Shown here piece after piece: positions 23,360 to 34,439 of a stretch of 64,000 bases of DNA. A program made the translations under genes and the position numbers. Source of the stretch: Tilletia caries. Its lineage: Eukaryota > Basidiomycota > Exobasidiomycetes > Tilletiales > Tilletiaceae. The stretch covers positions 1,612,001 through 1,676,000 of the forward strand of contig JALUTQ010000046.1 in NCBI GenBank assembly GCA_032718865.1. The letters are read 5' to 3'. Below the pieces are notes generated by a model. The model did not search any database, had not been told where the DNA came from, and saw only the letters and a list, made by a program, of their open reading frames with translations. Position 1 is the stretch's first letter. Each line of letters starts with the position of its first letter.

Positions 23360-23667
23360 CGCGTTTGTCTCGGCCGAGACTTCCTCACTTGGGAGTCTCG
23401 CGACATTCGAGCCACATGTAGCTCCATCCTCATCGCCTCATCCAAACGACATTCATTCAAAGTTGCCTTCGTATTCCAATTGCGGACCGATAAGAAACGG
23501 GAGAAACAAGGTATACGCATGTATTACATGCTGCAGAGCCAGGGGAAGAGTTGACCGAGTGTGGTTGTGTGCTATATGTGCCTGAAAAAAATGGGGGGAA
23601 AGGTCGGCCACGCTGACAGCCGGACGTTTCCAATGAATGCGGTAGCCCAAGGTAAGAAGGAGGAGCT

Positions 23668-25354
23668 TCACCACGTCCGTAGAGCTGTCAACCCATTCGA
23701 CGCCGCCGCCATAGACGTCGCGCTCCTCCTCATGGCCGGTCTTGAGGCAGGTATAAACCCGAATCCCGCGCTCCCCCGACCGTCTACGTCGACGTCCATC
23801 GGTTGTTGCTGCTGCTGCTGCTGATCCTCGACGCATTCCTCCTCATCCTCCCCATCATACACATATCGCTTGACGACAATCTTTGTCCGTAGTAATTGCG
23901 TCTGGAGGGGCAGTGGCCGATCGGCATCGGGAGCGTTGCCGAGTGGATCCAGCTTGACGGTTTGAACCTGCACCGACTCAAAAGAAGTGTTAGTTTTTCT
24001 TTCGGGAGGGTAAAGGGTAGGTAACGGGGGGGACCAGAGAGACTGAACGTACCTTGGGCGCGAAGCAGCTTCTACCAACAATGACACCCGCCCCATTACC
24101 CGTCGGCACCGCCGCCGCCGCCGCCGAAGAAGAAACAGAGGACAAAGAAGATGGCCCAGCCGAGTCATCAGCATACACAGCCGACCGAGCGCGGTACAAA
24201 GGCGGCGCACACCGCTTCACCCTCCTCGGCACCTCATCCCACCGCACCCTCCTCTTCCCCGTTGTGGCCGTCGGCATCGAAGTCGGTGATCGTGGCGGAG
24301 ACGAGGATGGTTCCGCAGGGGGAGTGTTCGAAGAGGACCGCACTCCATTCTCACCCTCACCCTCGCCCAGATCCCCCTCGTCTGCTACCTCCTCCTCCTC
24401 ATCCCCTTCACCATCGTCATTTCCGAGAGAAATAGGCTCGCCGATTCTACGGATGCGACTGGTAGGACTGGGCGGTCTCCTTCTCCCCTCCAGGCGGACC
24501 GTCTTGACACGAATCTGGATGGCCTGTACTTCGTTCCGACGAGTATGGAATGCGGTCAGTCGTGAGAGTTCCTTGGCGGTCATCGTCAGGGCGGACGGGT
24601 ACGTCTTGATTTGGAGTTGGATGGGTGGTGGTGGTGGTTGAGGTGTTTCCTTTGCGGGCGGTGGAGGTTGTGCGATTTGTGGTTGTGGATGTGCCATCTT
24701 CATGGACGACTTGCGGGACTTGAGGCGAAGGAGGGAATGAGAAAGTTTGGGCAGGGACGAGGCGACGGTGTGTGTTCTGGGCGGTCTGAGCATGGAAGGT
24801 GCGGATGCTGGTGGTCTTGGTAGTTTAGATCGGGTATTCGCCACTGCTATCCGATGGCCGGGCAGCTGAAGCTTGCTCGGCCGAGGCAAGAAGGAGGTGG
24901 GCTCGGAGGTGGTGGGCTCGGAGGTGATGGGCTCGGATGTGATGGGTTGTGCTGTTGGCCGCAGAAGTCCGCGAGCGGGAGGCTTGGTGCGAGTGATGGA
25001 TTCATTTTCCTTGTTGGCAGCCGCTCTGCTGTTTACTGTTATTGGGCGGGTGCTGCGAACATTCACGGAGGGAAGGTTGTGTGCGCCCACTCGCCTTGCG
25101 GGTACGCTGGGAGCGGTGACCAAGATGGGTGTTGAGGCTGTTGAGGAAGACACGAGGACTCTTGAGGCGCGTACGGTGGAGACTGCGCTGTCGCTAGATG
25201 AGGAGGAGGAAGCTGCGCTGGCAGCATGGCTGAGATGTGCATTCGCGTTCGCTGTTGCTTTTGCTGTTGCTATCCTGGACGCTGGGATTCTTGATGCCGA
25301 GGGCTGTGTGCGTAGGAGTGGTGCTGAGCAGACCGACTGCTGCTGGAGATCCAT
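23668..25354 (-). CDS. Unknown Ser/Pro-rich basic protein with a KEN box
   Basis: The model complement(23668-23967, 24053-25354) gives about 533 residues starting MDLQQQSVCSAPLL. I do not recognise a family. It is disordered, with Ser/Ala runs, ITSEP repeats, Pro-rich segments and an acidic run (DDGEGDEEEE). ANKENES at residues 113-119 is a KEN box, and RGLL at 128-131 could be a D-box, the degrons read by the anaphase-promoting complex. Better-ordered stretches are ELSRLTAFHTRRNEVQAIQI and the second exon start VQTVKLDPLG...LRTKIVVKRYVYDGED. Two ACGCGT sites lie 186-212 bp upstream. Together this hints at a cell-cycle protein, possibly APC/C-regulated, but that is inference. Confidence 0.55.
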
Positions 25355-25539
25355 CCCGCCCGAGACTGTGTTCACGAATAGAGAAAAAGAAAAAGAAGAA
25401 GAAAGAAAGACTGAGTGATGGGATAGACAGAAGTTGAGGTTTGAGGTGTAGCACTGGCTGAGGACAAGAGACGGCAGGGCGAGGTGAAGGTCGTCCGTTG
25501 GTGTTGGTGTTGATCTCCGCCCCGATCTGTACCTCGCCA

Positions 25540-25566
25540 ACGCGTGTGTGTGTTGTGGAGACGCGT
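25540..25566. promoter_or_regulatory. Two ACGCGT (MCB-like) sites upstream of the KEN-box gene
   Basis: ACGCGT at 25540-25545 and 25561-25566, spaced 21 bp, resembling the arrangement at the primase promoter. Confidence 0.35.
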
Positions 25567-25634
25567 CGTGGTCACGTGCGCTGTCGACCTCCACATCGTT
25601 CCCACGCTTCACCCGGAGATCGGGGGCAGTAGCC

Positions 25635-25706
25635 GCTCGTATTTTGGTCGTGGAACGGGCCAGGAATCCAGGAACCGTATCAAAAAACCAGCCAGGATCT
25701 GGCTGG
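25635..25706 (+). repeat. Left part of a dispersed ~100-bp sequence, interrupted by the 15-kb element
   Basis: This stretch (GCTCGTATTTTGG ... CCAGGATCTGGCTGG) occurs again, inverted, at about 48,388-48,457. There it continues directly into the sequence found here at 40,822-40,848. An 8-bp difference (ATCCAGGA) separates the copies. It ends with the target duplication TGGCTGG at 25700-25706. Confidence 0.75.
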
Positions 25707-25730
25707 CTCAGTAAAAAATGAGGCGCTGTG

Positions 25731-26020
25731 GGTACGCTGCTGAAACACTGTGACGCTGCTGAGACGCTGCTGAGACGCTGCCAAAGGAGGAGCTCCTTCA
25801 ACAGCGTCTCAGCACGCTGCTGACACGCTGCTGATACGCTGCGCGAAAATGTAGAAAACGGGCTGACTTTTCGAATTTTCTGACCACGCTGCCGACACGC
25901 TGCGGTCACGCTGGGACGATTTCATTGAATTTTGGCAGCACTGACACGCTGCTGATCCGCTGTATGAAAAAAAAATTGAATTGGAAATTGCCTCACCCCT
26001 TCACGCTGTCGACCCGCTGC
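25731..26020 (+). repeat. Left subterminal ACGCTGC array
   Basis: About 15-20 copies of ACGCTG(C) spaced irregularly, often as ACGCTGCTGAG or CACGCTGCTGA. All run in the same direction. The matching array on the right is inverted. Such arrays are typical of transposase-binding ends. Confidence 0.75.
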
Positions 26021-26503
26021 TCAACATAGTGACCCGGCTGTGGGCCGGAGGATTCCCCAGTCTCTGCCTCGGGGTTTACATATTCGGACTCCTCGACGCC
26101 CATGTGTAGTTTCCTCAAGTCTGGACTGTAAAACTGACGTACATGATACGGCCGAGTCATCGTCTGCTTGCATAAAGCGCCCCTTTCGTCTGCTACTTGT
26201 CTATGAATTGCGAGCGATCCTGCTAAATAATCTTCGTACCACCTTCACCTACTTTTTGGCTGGTCTGCGAGCAGCTCATCGCTCACTTGCTTGACACTTC
26301 TGGTCTGTACTTTGACTTCTCTCGCCTCTCTCCGTTTCCCTTTTTCTCTGACTACAGCAGTTACCCTTCTTCCGGCTGATGACTAGTCACCAGACTTAGT
26401 TATACCACATCTATGTACCTCGTACCTCAAGTCCTCAACCCTTGGCAGACCAGGTTACATACCCTTCATTGGTCACCCTCTCCCGGAATTCTCTCCTGTC
26501 ACT

Positions 26504-28240
26504 ATGTCACTATCACCTGCGACCTGCCGTTCTAGCCTCGTCCCTCGAATATCGACAGTGTCCCTTGAGGTCGCCTACAACACCACGCGTCTCTGTCTCC
26601 TCGACTCCCTCGAATGCGCCATCAAGGCTTTCCACTTCCCCCAGGCCGTCTCCGTCCTCGGCCCCGTCGTGCCCGGCATCACCGTCGTCCGTCCCCAACG
26701 GTGCTCGCGTGAGTTGGTAGATGATCTCCTTCCAATACGAACGCGTTTCCAATGACTGACATTCCGTCTATTTCTGTTACAGGTCATTGGTACCAACCAT
26801 GTCCTTGACCCTATCCGTGCCGCCTTCAACAACGGTGCTTTGATCCGCTGGCTCGACTTCAACGACACCTGGCTCGCTGCCGAGTTACGTTTTTTCCACA
26901 GTACATGCGCCCTGCCTGAGACGCGTCTCACAATTTCGTCATCCTCTGCTTTTGCAACTTATAGTGAGGCCACCCCTCCGACAACCTCGGAACCATCATC
27001 TCCGTTGGCGACTGGCTCTCCCGCACAGCAGTCGCCAACGGCAAGAAGCCCCTCACCGTGCAGGACATCCTCACCGCCGCCATCCAGGCCCACGAGACCC
27101 AGGGCAACCTCGCCATCGTGAAATCGTTCAACCGGGTCGGTCTGAACCACGTCTCTCTCGTCAAGGTCGCCTCCGCTGCCGTCGTTTCCAAGATGATCGG
27201 CAACTCCCGCGACCAGACCGTCGACGTGATCTCCCAGGCCGTTGTTGATGGTCAGAGTCTTCGCACCTACCGTCACGCGCCCAACGCGTCCTCGCGTAAG
27301 TCCTGGGCTACTGGTGACGCCTGCTCTCGCGCTGTCAACCTGGATCTGCTCGTTCATAAGGGTCAGCCCGGTCTTCCCAGTGTCCTCATCGCCAAGGTCT
27401 GGGGCTTCTATGACGTCCTCTTCAAGGGCAAGGAGTTCGCCTTCCAGCGCCCTTACATCTCCTACGTGATGGAGAACGTCCTCTTCAAGCTCGTGCCCAC
27501 CGAGTTCCACGCCCACACCGCATGCGAGACCGCCATCCTCGCCCACGCCGAGATGACCAAGGTCGGCAAGACGTCGGACGACATTGAGAAGGTGAAGCTC
27601 CTGACGCAAGAGGCTGCCGTGCGAATCATCAGCAAGGCGGGCGCACTGCACAACTACGCCGACCGAGATCACTCGCTCTAGTACATGGTCGCTGTCTCGC
27701 TCATGAATGGCACGTTGACGCCTGACATGTACAACGATGACTACGCAGCGAACCCGAAGATTGATGAGTTGCGGGCCAAGATGAAGGTTAAGGAGGAGGG
27801 CCGGTACACGAAGGAATACATGGAGCCGGAGAATAGGAGCATTGGTAACTCTGTTGAGGTCGTATTTAAGGACGGTAGCACCATTGGGCGGATTATGCTT
27901 GATTACGTGATTTGTGTGCCTCTTCCACTTTTCCTACAGACTCCCTGACTGAACGCGTCTCTTCTTCAATCACGAACACCCCGTCGGCCACGCCCGTCTT
28001 CGTGAGGAGGCTATTCTGCTCATTGCGAAGAAGCTGCGCAAGTACCTCGAGGACCACTTTGACGAGGCGCGCGAGAGCAAGATCATGTCCCTTATTATTG
28101 AGGACCACAAGGCCTTGGCGGCGATGCCTGTTTCGGAGTTGGTTGACGTGAGTAGAAATTTGTCTTTCTTTCAACGGGTGCGGGAACTTCTGGCTGCCTT
28201 TGGTTTTCCCTTTCTTTGCAGCTCTGGCTCAAGGCTTGAT
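26504..28240 (+). pseudogene. 2-methylcitrate dehydratase (PrpD) pseudogene
   Basis: The MmgE/PrpD family sequence is nearly complete: [76 protein letters not shown] and a last exon ending LWLKA. The intact enzyme dehydrates 2-methylcitrate in propionate breakdown. Lesions: a one-base shift before PNGARV near 26,695; an intron donor reading TTACGT instead of GTACGT at 26,885; TGA at 26,965 where the family has Trp; TAG at 27,679 where Gln is expected (HSL*YMVA); and a damaged acceptor near 27,970. Introns are still present, so it was copied as DNA, not from mRNA. Two stops fit G-to-A and C-to-T changes. Confidence 0.85.
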
Positions 28241-28729
28241 TGTCCGCTTTGCTCGTACCCCTGGATCTATTTACACACAGCTGATGAAGCATGAAGGGCG
28301 TTCGTATTCTCCGTCAGCCCTCACCCTCGCAGATCAGATTGAAGCGTTGACATTTGATTCATCAGCTGAAGACAAGGATGTGGATGATGAGGCGAAGGGA
28401 GCGACTTGCGAGCTTTGACAAGGGTTAGTCATCTCGATGTCTTGAGAGAGGGAGGAAGAGAGGAGAAGAGGGAGGAGAGTGATAAGCATGGGCAGCAGCG
28501 GCAGGAGGAGCTCGCGTCTGTGGATCGGCGTGGCTTACTCACCCTCTGTGAGTGGCGAGATGCATTGGAAGGTGACGCGGAAGATGTATGGGTCAGCGAA
28601 GTTTGCAGTTGCGCTGGTCATATCGACATTCTGCAGAGAGGGAGGGGAGAGGGCGGATGTGGATGACTGAAGACGGGAGTGTGGAAGATGTGCTGGCTTG
28701 CTGAGCGCTGAGTGCTGCGCTTACCTGGA

Positions 28730-29710
28730 GATGGACGATGGGCAGTCTTGTATTCAGCTCCAACTTGAGGCAAAGGCCTCCTCGTTGAGCGATTTGCGGA
28801 GGTTATAAGCGTATGACTCGAGGCCGTTCTTGACGGTGATGCGGGTAGTGGCGGCCTCGTCCTCAGCCTGTGTATGAGGAAGGGAAGGTCAGTGTCAGTC
28901 ACCAGTGTTGCAAACGCGTGAGAAAGGGATTGAGTGCGTACGCGGAACTTCTCAGCCTCGCTGACCATGCGCTCGATCTCGTCCTTGGGCAGACGCCCCT
29001 TGTCGTTGGTGATGGTGATCTTCTGCGACTTTCCGGTAGCCTTGTCCGCGGCCGATACGTTGAGAATACAGTTGACGCCGACGTCAAAGGTGACCTCGAT
29101 CTGTGGGACACCACGGGAAGCAGGCGGCATGCCGAAGAGCTCGAACTTGCCGAGCAGGTTGTTGTCCTTTGGATGTGCATGCTCACCCTTGTAGACCTGG
29201 ATCAGCGCACCGGGCTCCTTGTCGGCGTAGGTGGAGAAGATCTCGGACTTCTTGGTGGCGACAGTGGTGTTGCGCTTGATGAGAGAGGTGGAAACACCGC
29301 CGGCGGTCTCGATACGCACAGAGAGCGGCGCGACGTGACTCCAGACGGCGGCGTCCTTTATCGTTTGTAGGTGAAGCAGGGTAAAATGCGTGTTGGAGTC
29401 GTCCTAGAGAAGAAAGGAGCAGAATATGGCGCTCAGTTCGTGTGAGCATGACGGGCGACGCAAGGGGGCTTCGATGTCCGAGTGGGCTCACCTCGTCCAA
29501 CAACTTGAAGCCAGTATGTTCGAGGATGGAGACAAAGGTGTCGAGGGCGTTAAATCGACTGGCGACTTCGGTGTCTCCTCTGTGAACCAAACGTGGATCG
29601 GACCGCCCTTGCCAGTCGCCTTTGTACGCGCTGGTCAAGTTCAGACGTCCCTCGCACAGGTCGATGGAGCCGATGCGCTGCGAAGTTGTGTCCCGCTCTC
29701 GCAATGTCAT
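28730..29710 (-). pseudogene. Cytosolic HSP70 (SSA-type) gene fragment
   Basis: The substrate-binding domain is clear: [78 protein letters not shown] and [12 protein letters not shown]. An intron (28,941 to about 28,868) is followed by [20 protein letters not shown] and [10 protein letters not shown]. The frame is then lost. Upstream (29,410-29,710) only degenerate traces of the lid of the ATPase domain remain, and the N-terminal ATPase domain is missing. It cannot make a working chaperone. Confidence 0.8.
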
Positions 29711-30062
29711 CTGGTGGAGGGAGACAAAGTTGTCAGTCTACTTCTCGTGAGAGGGAGGGGAAAAAAAAGAGATAGAGAGTGTAAGGAACTCACCCCACCC
29801 TTGCTGAGGGATGCAAGGTCAATCATGCACGCATACGGTGATGCCGAAGGAAGGCTCGGTGGACACTGAGAGGCAGGGGGTACAGTACATTCTGCGTTTC
29901 AAGGTTCATTGGCAACGTTTGGTATCTAAGGAGAAGGTGTTTCGTGAATATTGGTGATAGCGAGAGAAGAGAGAGGAGAGAACACGAGAGACGCGGTGTG
30001 CTCTGGTGGGTTCGCGAAAAGTCGTGGGAGTTATGTAACAAAGCCCAAAGTACAGGGTGGCC

Positions 30063-30870
30063 TAAGGATGGGCGCGGAGTAAGCCCCGGAGTGGGTTTCC
30101 CGGAGTTCCCCGACTAGTCGGGGCCTCACTCCGGGGGAGTACGGAGTACGGAGTACGGAGTGCATTTTCGAGGATTTACTCCCGCTGATTGGATTCTGCA
30201 GGAGTACGGAGCGCAAGCCTGTCATGTCCCCGGAGTACGGAGTACGGCAAGGCCTGGAGCTAACTTTTCGCCGGAGTACGGAGTGACTAGCTCGAATGCC
30301 AGACGGAGTGCGGAGTTTCCCCGAAACTCCGGGGCGCTCCGGGGCCTTGCTTTTTTCAAAATCAGGTCGCAATTTGAAAATTCAAGTCAGAAATGGGCAT
30401 ATTTTTGCTCTGATTTTTCAAAAAAAATTTGGCAAAAATTTCTTTTTCAGATTTCTCATTTGGGGTTCATACTGTGTGTTCTTGAGCTCTACGACCGCCA
30501 ACGATGATTCTGCCGAACAAAAAAAACATGGATGGAAGAGCGGCAATCAATGTAAGGGTCCACATTTCTCAAGTTCTGTAGGACCTCTGCGAACTTTCCC
30601 CGGAGTACGGAGTTTCGGGGGGGAGTAGTCGCGCTCCGTCACCCCGGAGTACGGAGTGGACTTTGAAATTTTTACTAAATTTAGCCGGAGTACGGAGCTA
30701 GCGCAATGAGATGGGGAGATTTTTGTGCGGAGCGCGGAGTGGAGTTGGGACGACTGCCTAAAAATGAGCGGAGTACGGAGCGCGAAAAAGCATCTCAAAA
30801 TCAGCCGGAGTCAGCCGGAGTAGGAGCCCCGGAGTACGGAGCACTCCGGGGCCCTCCGCGCCCATCCTTA
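30063..30870. mobile_element. hAT-like miniature element, family A, copy 1
   Basis: The ends are a perfect 17-bp inverted repeat, TAAGGATGGGCGCGGAG. An exact 8-bp duplication GGGTGGCC (30055-30062 and 30871-30878) flanks it, as hAT transposons produce. The interior is packed with the motif CCGGAGTACGGAGT on both strands, and no protein is encoded. A second copy is at 44,549-45,336. Confidence 0.9.
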
Positions 30871-31180
30871 GGGTGGCCCCTTCATGTCCTATGGGCGTAT
30901 GGTCCGTGGGACGAGGACGGAAGGAAGAAAGAAGAAAGATGGGAGGGAGGGAGGAGTTGAACGCTCCTAAACTGGTCCGAACCGGAACCGGAAGCCGGGA
31001 GAAGCTTCGTATAGGCGCATGCCGACCCTCCCCAAACCGATCCGTGTTCGTAAGACGTAACTCCAACCTTATCATCCCCGGAGAAAGACTACGCAGGCGA
31101 GCCCTCTCCCAACTCTTCCCGCCACCCATACTCGCACTCGCCTCGACATCCTGCAGGGACGAGTCCGGGAGCAGGAGGAA

Positions 31181-31790
31181 CTAGATCTCCTCGCTGAACT
31201 GGGTGAGGTCGACCCCGATCGCTTCGTCGCTCTCGGAGGAACAGAAGTGGTAGTGTGAGATGCGGTTGATGGCGAAGAGGAGCATGAAGGTGACGAGGAA
31301 GGAGTAGCCGAAGCCGGCGGCGGAGTCTGCCAGTTGGTATCTGACTGGGTAGTGGAGGAAGCAGGAGGGAATGAACATCAGTAAACGGGTACCCAGCAAA
31401 TTCCGGTGGCGAGACAGAACTCACGTTGGATCCAGTTGTGGTTGATGAAGCCGCCGTTGATGGGTACGGACCCGTCAAAGCTAGCGAACCGGTTGTCCGC
31501 AAAGAAGGCAGTAAGGACGTTGCCGACCATACCACCAACCCCATGCGCCGCAAAAATATCAAGCGCATCATCATACCCACCCAAGCTCTTCCACCTCGTG
31601 GCAAAGTTACAAGCCGTGGCCCCCACAACACCAAACGCAACAGCAGCCGACGGCGGCTACGATGTTGGTTACCACGATGGCTTGGACGGCGCGGAGGTTG
31701 GCACCGAGGATCGAGCCGCCGTTGGATCCCTTCCAGCCGAACCAGAGGAGAGCAGCGCCGGGGACGACGTAGGCGACGTTGTGAGGTCGG
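31181..31790 (-). pseudogene. Ammonium transporter (Mep/Amt) fragment
   Basis: Family sequence is plain: VVPGAALLWFGWKGSNGGS, ANLRAVQAIVVTNIVAA, then (in another frame) GATACNFATRWKSLGGYDD, ALDIFAAHGVGGMVGNVLTA, INGGFINHNWIQ, an intron, and YQLADSAAGFGYSFLVTFML up to the stop at 31,181. About 40-50 residues between VVTNIVAA and GATACN are deleted with a frame change, which removes a membrane helix. The N-terminal half is missing. Confidence 0.8.
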
Positions 31791-31839
31791 CTGTGGGGAC
31801 GATTGGTGGTAGAAAAATGAGCACAGGGAAATGAAGGAA

Positions 31840-32355
31840 GGCTGTTGGCTGAGGTAGCGCTTGGACAGGTCAAGACGCTTGGGGCTGAGCTTTGTGAGCT
31901 TGGTAGCCTCCTCGTCGAGGATGCGGTCAATGAGGGAGGCGGTGGTTGGCTTGCCATCGTTCTGTTCAAAGAGTCACGTGTGTTAGTGAAGGGAACTTGC
32001 ATCAAGACGCGTCACACATGCAACTCACAGTCGATGTGCCATCTGTATAGATGCAGAGCAGAGTGCAAGGAAGGAGTTAGAAAGCGGTATCAGATCGGCA
32101 TGCGGAGTGACTGCGCATCTGTCTTCAATGTCGCAACTCACGGTATACCCAGTGCCAGAGCATGACACGCGAGATCTCAGCAGTAGCAGCGTCCTTCATC
32201 CCCCAAAATATCATGCAAGCAACATGAGACGCGTTCAGTCAATCTTTCTACGTCCAAATCATTGTCAAGTCAGAGCGTCACTACTCACAGCCGAGAAGGG
32301 CGGAAACCTTGGAGCGAACACCTTCTTCGGTGATCTTCCTGCCGGCAATGTTATT
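31840..32355 (-). pseudogene. Malate synthase C-terminal fragment
   Basis: Pieces read ITEEGVRSKVSALLG, then MKDAATAEISRVMLWHWVY (compare the MEDAATAEISR.Q.WQW motif of malate synthase) and DGKPTTASLIDRILDEEATK with LTKLSPKRLDLSKRYL. They are separated by intron-like sequence. Malate synthase is the second enzyme of the glyoxylate cycle. The catalytic N-terminal barrel is not present. The next fragment (ammonium transporter) starts about 50 bp further along the same strand. Confidence 0.55.
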
Positions 32356-33238
32356 CGTCAATGCCGTCACCGACCTCTTCGAGCATGGCGGTCATGTGGG
32401 ATGCGTCGATCTTGAGCCTATTCTGAGCCCGGACGGTAGCCTTTGCCTTCTTGCTGCCGAAGGCGTCGCCGAGGTCACGCCGGGCTGCGACGCGGGCTGA
32501 CCAGTCGGCTGATGGGTCAGAATCATCCTTGAATGCGCTGAGGTTTTGGAGGGAGCATACCAATTTGGTCATGGAGGGTGATGGTGTTCGTGTTGGGGTC
32601 GCGACCAATACCTGGACAATCGACGAGGGAGAAAATTATCAGCTTTGATGTATGAGAAAGCGGTCAAAGAGCTCAAGGAGAAATGTCATACGTACTGTCT
32701 GCTGTAGCTTTCTTTGTCTGGCGGTCTCTTTCCGTCTGGAGTGAGGGGCTTTGGTATCCAGTTGTTGTTGTGGTAGAACATGACATCGTCATGACCGCTG
32801 AGATAGAGAGCCGGATCATCGTCGCCGAGGCGAGAGCGCTGCTTGCTGCTGCCGCTTGCATTGTTGCCGCGATAGAGTTTCATGCCCTCGGGCAGCTCGA
32901 ATCCCGCGGAAGAGGCTGCAGTGTGGTATGTAAAGCGCATTTAATCGGGAGTGTATGCTACCAGGGAATGGAAGACCCGCGTGTACTCACTCAACGCGGC
33001 TGCGTAGTGCCCCGAGTGGACCGAGGGCGCGAGATTGACCGTTATCTGTGCTGCGCTGGGCCTCGCTGACGCTGTTGATAGTGATTCTGATGAAGTGCTG
33101 TACTGGGGAAATGGTCGGAACCGCGCAGGACTACGCGAGAATCAGCGTCGCAGGTCTTCCTATCCGTGAGCGAACCGGGGGCCATCTTATACTCACGATC
33201 GAGGTGAGTGGATTCAGGGTTGTTCGCCATCTTGCGAC
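32356..33238 (-). pseudogene. RPA49-like (RNA polymerase I subunit A49) fragment
   Basis: A start-like exon MANNPESTHLD at 33,238 is followed by broken pieces, FTYHTAASSAGFELPEG and RDPNTNTITLH, and then in another frame SMTKLVCSLQNLSAF and RRDLGDAFGSKKAKATVRAQ with NRLKIDASHMTAMLEEVGDG. The FGSKKAK..VRAQ.R..ID block resembles A49, where the dimerisation module leads to the linker. Frames change at least twice, so it is a relic. The match rests mainly on one motif. Confidence 0.45.
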
Positions 33239-33639
33239 AGGGGAGGCAAGCTGAGAAGGAAAGGGAGGAGGCAGCTGAGCAGGGGGTGAGAAGGGAGAAA
33301 GAAGGTGAGGGGACATATAACATCAGCACTGTGCCGCGTCGACTTTCAATCGTCGCATCCCTTTATGGCTGGCTCTGTCCGTTGCCTCGATGCTCGGGAT
33401 CGATCAGACTTCAGCGTTCGGCCCTCGAGGAGGGCCAAGAGCCAACACGGTCTAAACAAATGCTGCGCAAGGGAACGTGATACGTGATGCATGGTCAATA
33501 CGCATCTTGTTTACCGCCAACAAGAAGAAAGCGAGGGCAGCGAGTAGGAAGGCGAGGGATGGGGAGAGAGGAGGAGGAGGCGTGGTGGTGATTAGGGTGG
33601 TGACGAGGAGGAAAGAGGAAGATCGCTGTGGACGCGCGA

Positions 33640-34110
33640 GACGATGACGATGAGCTCAGTGCACACAGCACGCCTCACGAGAGCAAGAACAACGACGATT
33701 GGAGGTTGTGTTCGGGGGAAAAGAAACAGCTGCGATCCATAGACGCTCCATGCAATCACCTCGCGACGCATTTACACACGCGACTGGGGCGAAGCAAAGT
33801 CCGAGAGCGGGTCCGCAGCCCAGAACCAGCCATTGTTGGTAAGGTGAAGCTTCTTCTTGTTGTGCTAGGACGCCGCGGGAGAAGACGTCAGAAGGAATTG
33901 GCACAATGTGACGGGTCAGGAGAAGGAGAAGGTGAGCTCACGGAGCAGGGGGTGCGCATTTCCAATATGCGTTCTCGAGAATGTGAGCAGTATCGGGCAG
34001 GAAGAGGAGCATGGCACCGCCATCGAGGGCAGTCTGGCGCATGGCGCGTGCGCGGAGGTCCTGTCGGTAGCCTCAAAGTTGCGGCAAAGCCGAGGAACGC
34101 AGCTGTGAGC
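33640..34110 (-). pseudogene. Glycogen debranching enzyme-like fragment
   Basis: On the minus strand pieces read ALDGGAMLLFLPDTAHILEN with AYWKCAPPAP, then KKKLHLTNNGWFWAADPLSD with FASPQSRV, then in shifted frames MRREVIAW and GDCMERLW. Order and wording resemble the glycogen debranching enzyme stretch ending YLRREVI.WGDC. Only about 100 residues are covered, with several frame changes. This is a suggestion, not a firm identification. Confidence 0.4.
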
Positions 34111-34439
34111 GAGACATGCGCAGGCTCAGCTCCGTTGAGAAGCGTCGAGCCCGAGGGTGAGTGTCAGAACGAGTTGAAGAGAAACACGCAAGAAATGAAC
34201 TCACCAAAGTATTTTTGGCCCCTGAAGGTTATGCCATTGCTGGCCATCTCCTCGAGAAGACTGAAGTAGGACAAATGTCAGCTTTTTGACTGGCCTGCAA
34301 CTTGCCGGCAAACTTGCGCTGGATGTTCAAGAACGGCTGACGATCGTCCGGCATGCGAAAGACGTCAACAGACGTCGGCCGGGCCGTTGTCGTGCTTGTG
34401 CGGCGGGCTCGAGAATGCCGCGGGCCAGTGATGCGTGGA

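Noticed and set aside
25731..26020. Repeat array considered as CRISPR
   Set aside because: The unit is about 7-11 bp with irregular spacing and no unique spacers, the organism is eukaryotic, and a mirrored array marks the other end of the element.
33628..34269. 213-codon plus-strand open frame in the island
   Set aside because: It lies opposite debranching enzyme-like and other fragments on the minus strand and shows no family resemblance.
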